This document shows positions 1 through 11,256 of a stretch of 64,000 bases of DNA, piece after piece. The stretch comes from Berberis thunbergii. Its lineage: Eukaryota; Streptophyta; Magnoliopsida; Ranunculales; Berberidaceae. The stretch is taken from the NCBI GenBank assembly GCA_003290165.1, contig QNQO01006937.1, positions 1 to 64,000 on the forward strand, in the 5' to 3' direction. Below the pieces are notes generated by a model. It was not told the DNA's origin, ran no database searches, and saw only the letters and a list, made by a program, of their open reading frames with translations. The stretch's first letter is position 1; each line of letters begins with the position of its first letter. A program made the position numbers and the translations under genes.

Positions 1-830
1 GTAATTTCCTTTGGAAAAAGTCCAATTAGTGTAAAGGGCTTCATATGGTTAACTGGGATAAGGTTTGTATGCCTAATAGTAAGAGGGGGGCTTATCTCCC
101 TCATGCCCTTTCTCATCTTCTCTCCTTTAAAAAAGCCTAGTTGTGTTAAATCAAAAAGTTATTCAAAGAGCTATCTGTCCTTTCTCTACTCTCCTTGTAC
201 TCTGTTGTCAACTGATTAGTGTTTGATTAATCAACTGGTTATGATGCTCTTATTCTTTGAACAATCAAGTCCCCCTTAGAGCCTCTTTCTTGATTTGGAC
301 AACCATGCATGGTAGAATCTCACCCTCCCAATCGTTGTGTATTCTGTGGCCAAGCTTCAGAATCAGTAGACAACATCTTTTTTCCTGTCCCTCAGTTCAG
401 AAGCTTTGGAGCAAATGCTTCTATGAATTCAGGGTGTCTATCCCAGCGCCCCTTCTTCCTTCATTGGGCTGAGACACGGGCATCCTCCAAAACAGCAACT
501 CAATTACACTGGGCTTGGCTTTGGGAGAGAATCCTCCATGCCTTCTCTTGGATCATTTGGAAGGAAAGAAACAATAGACTTTTTAGGAATGCTAGCAAAT
601 CCCTTGACTGCCTTTGGACAGATGTAAAAATCACTTTATGGCTTCGAGGTGTAACTTGAGGTGTATTCATGGACACTTCTTTCTCTTCTTGTATGTTGTA
701 TGACTGGGTGACATGGTTCACACTCATGTAGATAAAAACTACATGCCCTGATATAATATGTACTTTTATAGCTTTTGGACAAGGTTTTTATCTTCCCTGC
801 CCAAAGGCTTTTCTTTTTAATACAAATACA
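1..830 (+). mobile_element. L1-type LINE, 3' fragment
   Basis: This is the C-terminal end of a plant L1-type LINE ORF2; the element begins before the window. At about 48-95 the translation has the V-N-W-D-K-V-C stretch that follows the RT domain in plant LINEs. At 257-660, split over two frames, lies the zinc-binding RT-associated domain (zf-RVT): LRASFLIW, then RCVFCG and SVDN, then FSCPSVQKLW, ending in WIIWKERNNRLFRN. Frameshifts between 300 and 430 and stops in 60-250 show it is dead. An untranslated 3' tail follows the stop near 657; I place its end loosely near 830 and see no poly(A) or target duplication. Confidence 0.8.
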
Positions 831-2337
831 AACATCTGATTTTACTGGAAAAAAGTTCTTTGGGTGTTCCACTTTGGTTGCAGTGACTACTCTCACTAAC
901 TCTCCTTTTTCTATATCTTTGACATGCAATTGCATGAAATCCAATTAAATGTGGCCAATCGACATTTCCTGTGGTAATTGCCTCTTTGTTGGTTAAGTAA
1001 GGCGTTATAAAGTTCTATTTGATTTAGTTTATAAATCACTCATTATTAGAATGTATCAACATATAAAGGCAAGATTTCATTCTGAAAGTTAAAAAAAAAA
1101 TGCGGCACCAACTGAATTAGTGGAAAGAAGCATTAGAAGAGGAAGATGATGTTAATCATTAATCTGTGAAGTTGCTAAAATCAAGGACACTGTTATCTTT
1201 TCGTTTTGGTGTTTGATGAGTTAAAGTCTAAGATCTATACATCCAGTGGTGTATGGGTGAGAGAGAGAGGGAGTAGTTGGAAGAGAAATAAAGGCTAACC
1301 TTAGTGGAGGAAAGAATATAGGAGTTGCTTTAGATATAAAATAGACTTACCCTTCAACAAGTTTATTTACTCTTGAATATTATCAATTGTATGGCCAAGA
1401 TTTGTTGGCACACTTGGTGTCAAAGGACTAGTTATCATGAGATCCCAACTCTATTTACATAAATGGCACTGGAGGGCAAGGGAAGAAGAGGACGGAAGTT
1501 TGACCAAGGTTTGACTTTTGGAGACATGGATCTTAACTCGGTGAAAATTGGAATCAAAAATTTTTATTTTTTAATATTATTTTGATGTACATTTGCCTTT
1601 GCTCTTTGGATGCTCATACTCTCAGGCTAACCTGCAACGATGTTTCGTGCGTTATTAGTTTTTTTATTAAGTGTCCAATCATTTGCAATTTCCGTCTGGT
1701 TACCAATTGATTATGCGCATGATTTTCTTTTTTCTTTCTTTGCCTGCTGCTCTTTATTCATCCCTTTGCACAACATTTTCTCGTATGACTTGTTTATTTA
1801 TACATTTCAAGTTACAACTGACAAGATAATTTGTGCATATAAAAATCTGGCATTATGCATTATTTTCTGGAGTAATCAGATTGTTCCAAATTGGACCCTT
1901 AATGAATGATTGTTAACCAGAACTGTCATGTATATTTTTTTAACTGAGCTTAACCTGTACTTTATGTGCACATTTGTAAGTTGGTTTCTTTGTTTGCCAA
2001 GATTAATTATAGGATCTCTAAGTTGAAGCCATGGCATTCATGTTAGCCTTGAGATTTGCAGTTTGTGATTCGACCAGCGTCCGCTGTTTAAATAGGCTCA
2101 GCACTTAGGTCTTGTATGATTTATATTCGCGAATGAACGTTCTCTCCATATTAAATCAACCTTCAACCAAGAGTCTACCTTCTTTGTCTACTCGATTGAC
2201 TTTCACTCGTCAAGTCTTAAACCAAGAACGACCCATAAGCCGAGAAATCAAGCATCTAGCTGACCTCCATATTTGCTCTATGCCTCCCTCTTAGTGTCTC
2301 CACAACACATCTGACCTTATATGGTGACCCCTTTGGT
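831..2337. other. No gene recognised; AT-rich intergenic DNA
   Basis: I see no homology-bearing reading frame here. A frame at 1640-1909 encodes a Phe/Ile/Leu-rich 89-residue peptide, but its composition is what AT-rich noncoding DNA gives by chance. A short GA-rich run lies near 1258-1272. Confidence 0.5.
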
Positions 2338-2343
2338 TTCAAA

Positions 2344-2562
2344 CCATGGTTTTAAAAAAGGTTGTGAGGCTACGATTTGAGCCTCGCGAACTAAGGCTTA
2401 TGCCTCATAGGTGTATTAAATCAGTATCAATTGATAAAAAAAAATGCCATTAAATCACACACTGATTGAATGGGACTTACCCCTCATCTCATTGAGCTTA
2501 CACCTTGTGGCCTCATGAAAGGGCCACACTTGGTTCCCGGTTAAGATTTTTTAAAACCTTGG
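2344..2562. mobile_element. Short MITE, hAT-like ends
   Basis: The ends are inverted repeats: the left end reads CCATGGTTTTAAAAAA and the reverse complement of the right end reads CCAAGGTTTTAAAAAA. Both are flanked by TTCAAA (2338-2343 and 2563-2568), a candidate target duplication. The 219 bp in between have no coding capacity. hAT elements normally give 8-bp duplications; only 6 match here, so the superfamily is a guess. Confidence 0.55.
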
Positions 2563-2568
2563 TTCAAA

Positions 2569-3528
2569 TAATAAAAGATATGGATCATTTTAAATGGGTG
2601 AGTCAGCCCAGCCGAGCACTTCTTCTTTTTGGTAATAGGAACCCAACATGATTTAATAATAGTCCCCTAGTATCCTCGTTTCTCCTTTCTCACCCAGGCA
2701 ACATTGGATTGCCTAGGTGTAAAGTTGGTTGAGGTGCGGATATGGTACCCTAAGATGGTCAAAGTGTGCATTAGAGTTGGTGCCTCATAAAGATTAGGTT
2801 ACACACATATCCATATACTGCCTTTTGCCCTCTCATTTGCAATCTTGATTAGAATATAGAGACATTTAGAATAACACCCTAGTTTTTGCTTGATGGACTT
2901 GAGGCATAGTAATGAGTGGGGTATGGGAAAAATCCAAGTATGTTAGTGCTACAATCCTCGTTGAAGAGACTGGCATAGAAGCAAGTTTTTTTTTTTTTTG
3001 AAATTCAGGAGATTGTAGATTGCAAATGCCAGTATTGTCCCCTAAAGTGTACTTCAATCGGTATTTCATCTTCTCTTCTAAACAAGGTTGGAATAGGAGA
3101 TCTCGTAAAAAGCATGTAATTTCCAGGCCCATATTTCAAAAGGAATGTGCCCATTAAAAGGGAGCCAACTAAATATTTTCAAACATGTTTCTTATTAGAC
3201 GACAAAGTGCAATCAAGCTAATTAGTGATAAACTTGAATTGAAAATCTATGTGATTGGTATCTTAAAATTGCTTGTATGTTAATATGATATTGTAAACTA
3301 TTTCCTATTTGCAGGGAAAGAGATTGATATGGAAGACATTAAAATCGCATTTGGTAATATTTGGGACAAGGAACCTAACCACTCGCACCCTGAAAAGAAA
3401 ATGTTGATGATTCATGTCATTTTCAGACGGACCAGGTTGGAATTCAAGCAAGCATGATTGATGTTAGTTAGAAAAGGTTTATATGTAGCAATAGATGTTT
3501 GTGTTTTAAATTTAAATATCTTATGTAG
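2569..3528 (+). other. Upstream region of FAR1-like locus, possible 5' exon
   Basis: Mostly noncoding. A candidate exon follows a good 3' splice site (TTTGCAG, ending at 3314): from the ATG at 3329 it reads MEDIKIAFGNIW and stays open to a stop near 3457, with a possible donor at 3437. Its phase does not join cleanly to the next exon at 3529, so I cannot confirm that it belongs to the same gene. The remainder shows nothing recognisable. Confidence 0.3.
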
Positions 3529-4145
3529 ATTTTCAGCTCAAGGGAAGAACTGATTGATTGGTGTCAAGATGTTGGTAGGAGAATTGGGATGGTAGTCATT
3601 ACCACTAAATCTGAGAAACCTAGTCCTGGTAGAAATGGAAGATTAATCTTGGGTTGTGAGAGGGGTGGCAGTTATCGAAGAAACAAGAAGTGCAAAACCA
3701 AACCAAATGCTCTGGAAGCTCGAGAGATGGCAACAAAAAAGTGCAAATGCCCGTTTCACTTTAAAAGGTTACCACATGGTGCCAATACATGGCGGGTGCA
3801 AGTGCAATGTGGGTTCCATAACCACGAACGAACTTCTACCTTGAATGGACACTCTTATGCAGGGAGGTTGAATAAAACAGAGAGAGAAATACTGGAAGAT
3901 ATGTCAATGAGTGGGGTGAGGCCCCGTGACATCCTTAACACACTGAAGGAACACAATGTCGACAATAAATCAACATGAAGACGATATACAATGCAAAAGC
4001 AAGGTTGAGGGCCCTGGAAATGCAAAGGAGAACAAACATGCATGAGACCATGAAGCTTTTGCAAGAGCATCACTACATTGAATGGTACACAATAGATGAA
4101 GCTACACATGAAGTAACCAACATCTTTTGGGTGCAACCAAATTCA
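3529..4145 (+). pseudogene. FAR1-like N-terminal domain, first copy (frameshifted)
   Basis: This exon encodes the DNA-binding-like N-terminal domain of a FAR1/MULE family protein. It starts after a 3' splice site at 3527-3528 (IFSSREELIDWCQDVG), then has GCERGGSYR, KKCKCPFHFK and CGFHNHER, and continues after a one-base deletion near 3975 with KTIYNAKARLRAL and HHYIEW up to FWVQPNS. It aligns block by block with the second copy starting at 11596. A plausible donor (GTTAAG) at 4146 ends it in phase 0, just before the point where the transposase domain starts in the second copy, so this copy never reaches a catalytic domain. The frameshift makes the copy broken as read. Confidence 0.75.
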
Positions 4146-4332
4146 GTTAAGTTTCATTGAGATATATTATTTCGCTTTTGATTCTTAATCGCACATAATA
4201 TGTTTTTACAAGAATGGAAGTAGTTTTGTATTGCTTAGCCTGTCAAATGCACTTTGGGTAATGTGAAATTTATACAGTGGGTTGATCCTTCGTATTTAAC
4301 TTGATTTGTTGGGTTTTTTTTTTTCCAATTAG

Positions 4333-4719
4333 AAACGAAGAAAACATAACGATGAATCAGCTACAAACCTTCAAGAACAGTACAGTGATTCTCAGAAAGC
4401 AGCTGTAAGAACATTTATAAGTTCAGTATATGTTTTTCTGTCATTGTGATCTTGTAAGGACTTACATTAGTTTCATCGTCTTGAATGATCATTACTTAAT
4501 AATTTTTACTGTAGGAATTGGCTCAATCTGAACCTCACGCTCTCCCTGAATCAGAATCCACTGCAAATCTTGCTTTGACTGATAAGCTTCCAACTGATCT
4601 GGTATTTATTCTCTTTGTGGCGTAATTATTCAATAGTCATGCCTACTTTCCTAGTAATGATGGGATATTTACATTTGCTCTACAGATTGAAGAATCTGAC
4701 AAAAGCTGCTTCTTCCAAG
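4333..4719 (+). other. Linker exons A1 and B1 of the FAR1-like locus
   Basis: Exon A1 (4333-4404, 72 nt, KRRKHNDES...) is bounded by AG and GT. Exon B1 (4515-4601, 87 nt, ELAQSEPHALPESES...TDL) is bounded by GTAG and GTATTT. Both are phase 0 and match exons A2 and B2 near 11.3 kb in length, splice sites and sequence. A third possible small exon, 4686-4719 (IEESDKSCFFQ), follows TCTACAG. The acidic Ser/Glu-rich content suggests a flexible linker between domains. No transcript evidence is available. Confidence 0.6.
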
Positions 4720-5106
4720 GTTTGGTTTAATTTTCATTATATGAGCTTTAGCAATTTGAGAAATTGAATATGCACGTCATTTTCACACCTAAGTGCTTGT
4801 GTTTAGATTCAGTTTATGCGGCCACATTAGTTTTCTCACCCAATTTTTGGATTACAAATGTTTTGATCTCACTTAAAACTTTGCATCTTCAAATTTTCCT
4901 TAACTCCAGCTTCAAGGTTTTCTCTGCTTCCAAATATTTCTCTACTTCAGTGATTGAAACAAAAGTAGTTGAGATTATTAAAATTTCCGATTGAAAAGTA
5001 AGAAGCATCTTTGGTTTTTAGGTCCCAGTGGAGGAATGTTTAATTTCCAATTACTTGGGACATTGACAATTGATTTTTAAGTTACACAACTCAGACACTA
5101 TGTTGT

Positions 5107-5460
5107 CAGGGCAGGCACTATTTTTTTAAAAGGCGTCCCGCCTCAGGCTAGCCTCACCCCAAAACGCATTTTAGCGTCGTGGCTCTCTGCCTCAGCTGAG
5201 GTGCTCAAGGCACTAATATTACCCTTTTTAATTAATATAAAATAATAAATAATAAATAAATTAAATTAGTTTAGATTATCGCTTAGGTTATTAAATAACT
5301 ATCTAAGTCACTAACTAAAAGAATTTAGCCATTTACTGATGATAATGGGTAAATAATGGAATCTGCACGAGGGATAATGTTTTTTCTCTATAAGGGTTTT
5401 GTTGAAGATGCGCCCGGGGCGCTAGAAAACTTCCTCAATGCCACCAGCGCTCCGCCCCTG
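5107..5460. mobile_element. Possible MITE with GC-rich ends
   Basis: A 354-bp block has GC-rich ends in an AT-rich setting. The left end starts CAGGGCAGGC; the reverse complement of the right end starts CAGGGGCGGAG. Short GCCTC-type motifs recur inside the left end, a layout seen in hAT-derived MITEs. I found no matching target duplication, so the boundaries and class are tentative. Confidence 0.4.
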
Positions 5461-6211
5461 ACTGTATAGCTTACACATTCATTTCTCATATTGTGTGGGT
5501 GTGGAGCACCAAATTGAAGAGTAATATTGCCTATAGATCTTAGTTTTTTCTAGCGAGTCATTTTCATTTTTCGATTCGAAAATAGCGAATAGGTTCAAGA
5601 AACCAAGGATAACTACTAGAAAGATTAATCCTTATCCAATCCTTAATGGTTATACCAGAAAATGTAGCATTTTTGTTACTTGACTAAACCATGAAGCAAG
5701 TACGACGAGTACACTAATTAATAAGATCGATGAAGTAGCAATTATGCTAAAGCAACCAATTGGAAAGCAACAGTCATGCTCCTCCAAGCGTGTGCAATTT
5801 CCCTTTCCTTGTTTAGTTCATTGTTTTTGTCTCATACCTTGTTATCAAGGATGCACGGACTCGGACTCGGACACGGACACGACACGGCGACTCGGCAATT
5901 TTCAAAAAAATAGGACTCGGCGACACGGTCAAACTTAATTTTTTAATATATATTTTTTGTAACTCATCAAATTCAAACATATCAATAATACATTCAAATT
6001 CATTCATTCAAATTTACAAATGCATCATAAAGTCAAGCTCAACTGCTCAAATAGTCAAGTCATAGTTCATACTCATAAAGGCATAATTTCATTAACTTGA
6101 TACTGTAAATCTCATAAAGTAGTCAAGTAGTCAAGTCATACTCATATAATTTCATTAACTTGATACTGTAAATTGATAATTTTAAAAACTCACCAGTCAC
6201 CAACAAGGCGG

Positions 6212-8561
6212 CTAGATCTCTTCTTCATTAACAAGCTCATCCATTGTCACATTTTCTGCATCCAACAGTCTAGCCTCTAGCTCAGGTTCATCAAGCGAAA
6301 GACTGGCAATCTCAAGCACTCCAGTAGCATCCAAATCCAACGAATCAATAGTATCTCCTGTGACATCCCACATCCTTGTCTCACCTTCTTGGTATTCTTG
6401 TTTTCTTCTTGACAAAAGACGAAGGTTGGAATGCACATACACTAAATCTTCAGCTCGTTTTGGGGTCAATTTGTTCCTTTTTAATGAGTGGATGTTGTTA
6501 TATGTGCTCCAATTCCTCTCACAACATGAGGAAGAACAAGGTTGGCCAAGTAACTTCAAAGCAATATTCAAGAGATTAGGTGCACTGGTACCATGAGCAA
6601 CCCACCACACATCAGGATCTAGGTATGCTCTATTCTGTATAGCATCACTTTTTGCAAACTGCCCATTAGCAGTTGAAAACTTTACATACTCTGTAACAAC
6701 CACTCTTCTGTCTTCAATTAGAGGAAAGTATCTCTTGAAACATTTATTTCTCTAATTTGTAATCTCAGGATCTTTGTGTGGCGCAATACGATTAGGATCC
6801 TCTTCCAACCATTCGGTGCTATAATACCTATATTATATATTAATATTAGCAATGTCCCAAATAAAAAATTAAAAACAGTGAAATTATTTACCTTGGATTC
6901 AAGGAATGTGCTAAGCAATGCAGTGGTGTGTTGTTTTTCTCCCATCGATCTACCAATATCTGATGCACCACTGAAAAAAACTCTGACTCCTCACTAGTTT
7001 CCTTTCCTTCATGGCGGTAAATAACTTGTTTCACTTTCTCAATCATAACATCCCACATCTCATACACCAAGTGAAGACAACACTTATCTGTATCAGCCCT
7101 CCGCAACATTGAATAAATAGGCTCTGTGAAACGAAGCACATAATCCACTTTGTCCCACCACAAGTCATCCAATAGTATTCCTTTCACAATCCGTGCTTTG
7201 TCAACATCATCTTCCTTATAGGAATCCCACTTATCTCCAATCACCATACTTTGGATGCTACTTTTAATGTCTTTCAACCTCTTCAGCATAATTATGCTTG
7301 AAGCAAAGCGTGTCTCAGCTATGGAAAGCAACTTCAATCTCGAATGCTCATTAAACATGTGCAACCTCATGGAATGGTTCATGATAAAGTTCTTGATCGT
7401 CACCCCATCCCCAACAACATCAATAATCCAACTACACAAACTGTAGGCCTTTTCATTTGCAGGCGTGTTCTTTGGAGCGCATATATTCTTCAATGCAAGG
7501 TTGAGAGTGTGGACTACACAAGGTGTCCAAAAAACCTCAGGATACTCGCTCTCAACAAGTAAACCTGCAGCCTTACAAACTGGAGCATTGTCGGTTATAA
7601 CTTGAACGACATTCTTTGGCCCAACCTCACGTACAACTTCCTTGATCAAATTAGCAATGAAGAACTTGTCTTTGTATTCCCCTTCACAGTTCACGGCCTT
7701 TAAGAACATTGGACCACCCTCATTAATCACTATGAAATTAATGAGAGGTCTCCTTTGAGAATCAGTCCACCCATCACAAACAATTGTTGCCCCTTTAGTA
7801 ACCCATGTGGACTTTGTTCCCTCCAACAACCTCTCAAGGTTGCTCCTTTCATTCTGAAGCAATCTCGTCCTCAATGCATTATACCCAGGAATCTTGTAAC
7901 CACTAATAGACTTTGCCTTATTCGTTGCAAAGGTAAAAGCCTCCTGAAAATATGGATTCCTTGCAAGGTTGAATGGCAAGGCAGCTGAGTAGAATGCCCT
8001 TGCAATCAAAGCATCCAACTCTTGTCGCTCACTCATATTGAACGCATGTGCAATAGGATTAGTAGTAGTACTAATGGCTCTCCTCTTCCTCTGCTCATTG
8101 TATGAAAGTGGAACTGAAGGGCCAACTCCCCCACTACTTGAACTCAGGTGAGGGTGACTACTTGATCCCACTGAAGGAGGTAAAGGAACACTTCGTATCC
8201 TTGAACTTTCTGCTTTCAATGCAGCTTCATCAATAAATTTTTGCACCTCTCTAAGTTGTATGGGGGAGATTTTGGCACAAATAGCTATCCCCTGACCACT
8301 TATCTTCAACAAATGGTGTTTCAATCTAGTAAGAGAGCCTGTATAATCTTTCAGACAATAATTACACTTCCATCTAAGGTTTCCCCCACCTTCATTTGGT
8401 TTTCCTAATTTTGTCACATGCTTCCAAAGATCATCCCCAGTTCCTTGGCCTGCTAAAACCAATTTTAATTTCATATTATTTAGTTTTAACTTTTCAGTTT
8501 TCACTTTCCAGCAAATAGGTGCAAGTATTTCATATATTAATATCATGCATACTTTCATCAT
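6212..8561 (-). pseudogene. hAT transposase, two exons, one nonsense codon
   Basis: The first large exon (down to 6892) has, in order, a BED zinc finger (WKCNYC...LKHH), a DUF659/RNase H-like core with CDGWTD and VITDNAP as acidic catalytic candidates, CVVHTLNLAL, and HCLAHSLNPR. An intron of 64 nt (6828-6891, GT-AG) leads to the second exon (6827-6212) with CCERNWSTYN and NKLTPKRAEDLVYVHSNLRL, the hAT C-terminal dimerisation region. An in-frame TAG at 6752-6754 interrupts the second exon. The true N-terminus is unclear: the first ATG is at 8561, but a 3' splice site near 8468 suggests an upstream noncoding or small exon. Everything else is open, so inactivation looks recent. Confidence 0.88.
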
Positions 8562-8723
8562 GAATCACTGGAAGAAGAAAAAAAAAAAAATAGGAAAAAA
8601 AAACGAAAAAATTTCAACTTGCAAAAAAAAAAAAAAAAAAATCATGTCATAGATTCAGAGTATTCATCTGATATTTCAAAAAAAATTTCAGAGTATTCAA
8701 CTTGCAAAAAAAAAATAAAAAAA

Positions 8724-9130
8724 TTCAACAATCGCAGGAAGGAATTGCAGGAAAAAAAAATAAAAAATCGAATGAATCGATTGTTGGTAAATGGTAATCC
8801 ATCTGATATTTCAAAAAAAAACATACCCACCACCACCACCAGAGATTCAGAGAAAAAAAAAAAAATTCAACAATCGCAGGAACGAATTGCAGGAAAAAAA
8901 AATCGTATGAATCGATTGCTGGTAAATGGTAATCCATATGATATTTCAAAAAGAAAACATACCCACCACCACCACCAGAGATTCAGAGAAAAAAAAATTC
9001 AACAATCGCAGAAAACGAATTGCAGGAAAAAAAAAAATCGAATGAATCGATTGTTGGTAAATGGTAATCTATCTGATATTTCAAAAAAAAAACATACCCA
9101 CCACCACCACCAGAGATTCAGAGAAAAAAA
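8724..9130. repeat. Minisatellite inside the hAT 5' region
   Basis: Three direct repeats start at 8724, 8866 and 8998 (units of about 142, 132 and 133 bp). Each holds TTCAACAATCGCAG, an A-rich run, GAATCGATTG, a GATATTTCA block and a (CCA)n run, then AGAGATTCAGAG. The + strand frame across it is a translation of the repeat, not a gene. It lies upstream of the transposase coding region. Confidence 0.85.
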
Positions 9131-9149
9131 AAAAAAAAAAAAACAAAAC

Positions 9150-9500
9150 AGAAATTGATGAATCGATCGATGAATCGATGAAATGAGTCGATGAAATGGG
9201 TCGACTCATAACAGGAACAATCGATCGATCGATCGATACATCTCAGGAAAAAAAAAAAAAAAACAAAACAGAAATCGATGAATCGATGAAATGGGTCGAC
9301 TCATAACAGGAACGATCGATCGATACATCTCACTATCTCAGGAACAAAAAAAAAAAAAAAAAAAAAAATCGATCGATTATTCGATCGTACCTGGTCCTGG
9401 TGTCGATGAGGACGCCATCACTCTTCTCCTCCGCTCCGTCTGTCGATCTCTTCTCCTCCGTCTCTACTCTTGACCTTGATCGATCGATCGATCGATGGAT
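9150..9500. repeat. CGAT/ATCG microsatellite-rich stretch with poly(A) runs
   Basis: Several runs of alternating ATCGATCG occur at about 9154-9240, 9314-9325, 9366-9385 and 9479-9495, mixed with A-runs of 15-20 and repeated GAATCGATGAAATGGGTCGA blocks. Each CGAT run is self-complementary. The stretch is part of the hAT element. Confidence 0.75.
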
Positions 9501-9844
9501 TCAGTTAGGGACCTAGGGTTTCTTTCGGGTTTTTTTTTTTTTTTCTCTGCTCTGCCTCTGACTCAGCCTGTGTGGGAGAGAAAATCGGGCGAAATTAAAA
9601 TTTTCGTAGTCAACGAATTTTGACCCCCCCGGACCGTGTCTGACCGAGTCTGGACCGTGTCCAGATCAGTCAACGAATGTTGACCGTTGACACGTATTTG
9701 ACGCGTGATTCGGGGGTTTTTCGGAGAGTCGGTGCATCCTAGCTTGTTATATGATCATGTACCCGTCTTTACATTTGAGGGCACACAATTTAGTAAAGAA
9801 ACTACTTTTAATGCATTAATTTGAGATTTTTGGTTGATTAATAC

Positions 9845-10474
9845 CAGTGTTCTAAAAATCGGCTTAGGCGTTAGAAAAATGCCCAGATTAATGGCTGGGC
9901 GGCTTCTGGGCAGTCTAGGCGGCCTGGACGAGTTTTTTATTTTATTTTTAATATGGCTGATTGTGTTCTTATTTTATTTTTCTTTCCTCTTTTTTGGAAA
10001 TAAATAATTTAATTATTTTTTATTCAGTATATGTCTAAATGTAGCAAATGTAGCAAATGATGATTACTTAATGGAATTTTCAAAGGATCTGCTGGTACCA
10101 ATTTTAGTAATGTAGATTTGATCAAACATGACCGAGGTTATTCTTGTAATTTGAAGAAAAATAAAAAGTAGGTTAAATATTTTTCCACAAATTCAACTTT
10201 GTATAAAGTACCCATCATGATCAACTTCAGTCATTTGAGTTTTAATAAATTTTGTTCATGATTGTTAATTTTTCATGTTTTTAAATTTTGCATATGTATC
10301 TTCGCATTAAATTGGATGTAATTGATAAAATATTATGTTTGACTTTTGTAAATTATTAAAGTTATAATACAAAACCTAAGATCGCCTAGGTGCCGTCTAG
10401 GCGCCTGCCTAGGCCCCTGGGCGTTGGGCACCTGCTCGCCGCCCGCCCACCGCCTAGCGCTTTTTAGAACATTG
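9845..10474. mobile_element. Non-autonomous hAT-like element (630 bp)
   Basis: The ends are inverted repeats: the left begins CAGTGTTCTAAAAATCGG, and the reverse complement of the right begins CAATGTTCTAAAAAGCG. Inside both ends are clustered CCTAGGCG/GCCTAGG-like motifs, while the middle is AT-rich and noncoding. This layout is common in hAT-derived deletion elements. The flanking octamers do not match, so target duplication is unproven. Confidence 0.6.
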
Positions 10475-11256
10475 AGTTTGCACTTTTTTTGCCATTATTT
10501 TTCTATTTTAACATATAAGTAAAAAAATTGAAATTGCCCAAAAAATTGGGATATGACATTATTTTTTAAATTATTATCATGTTTTTGACAATAGGTGTTA
10601 ACTATTAAGAATCTAAACTATCACCGAGAACTTGCTAATTGAAATCATTATTTTGTGCAAATGACTTAAACAACCATTCAATTGTTTAATCTTGTAACTT
10701 ACTACAGAGACAGTGTTACATACTGTCTCATAGGCTTGTTACGTTGTAGGAAATAAGACCATGCAAAAATGGGTTTGCCTACATTTATGGTTTTATAGAT
10801 GATTTTCCATTGTGCAAAGGCTGGTTAGTGGATTGGGAAGAGTAAGAGTGTTGTTCGACTCGGATCTGATTATGATGTCATAAGATTTAGGACTCAGTTC
10901 AGTCTACAAAACTAACAAATAATTCAGCTTTACTTTTACACATTAGATTTGAATTTACATGGAACGGTACTAGAACCCAGCCTAAATCTTGACTAGACAT
11001 TTTCATTTGGGTGGAAGCTGTAGGGTCATGCGTAATCCTGACTTTTGGAGGATACGACTTACCCTTACATTTATAGTAATTAAATAGTCTTTGATCTCCC
11101 TGGTTTGTTTTATAATCATGTTTAAACCATTGTTGATCCTCAACTTGGGTCATAAACCTTCCAAAAGAATAAGAAGTAAAAGTGATGCATCCTTTATGTT
11201 ATTTTGTCAAGTCAGGTACTAATTCTATGTTATTTGTTAATATTTGTCAATTTTAG
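10475..11256. other. Intronic or intergenic DNA, nothing recognised
   Basis: This lies between the MITE and linker exon A2. An 84-residue frame on the - strand (10899-11153) has no recognisable features. The segment ends in a 3' splice site (TTTTAG) at 11256. Confidence 0.45.

Larger units (their letters stand above)
5846..9742 (-). mobile_element. Full-length hAT DNA transposon
   Basis: A complete hAT element of 3897 bp. The left TIR is CAAGGATGCACGGACTC (5846-5862) and the right TIR, read inward, is CTAGGATGCACCGACTC. Both are flanked by the 8-bp target duplication CTTGTTAT (5838-5845 and 9743-9750), the length expected of hAT. Subterminal regions repeat CGGACACGG/ACCGTGTC-type motifs, which in this superfamily are usual transposase-binding sites. 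The transposase gene runs on the - strand. The element lies between linker exons B1 and A2 of the FAR1-like locus. Confidence 0.93.

Noticed and set aside
1640..1909. An 89-codon hydrophobic frame resembling a membrane protein
   Set aside because: AT-rich composition gives Phe/Ile/Leu-rich chance frames; no homology or gene context.
8619..9158. A 179-codon Lys/His-rich frame on the + strand
   Set aside because: It is a translation of the minisatellite and poly(A) runs inside the hAT element; the repeats explain it fully.
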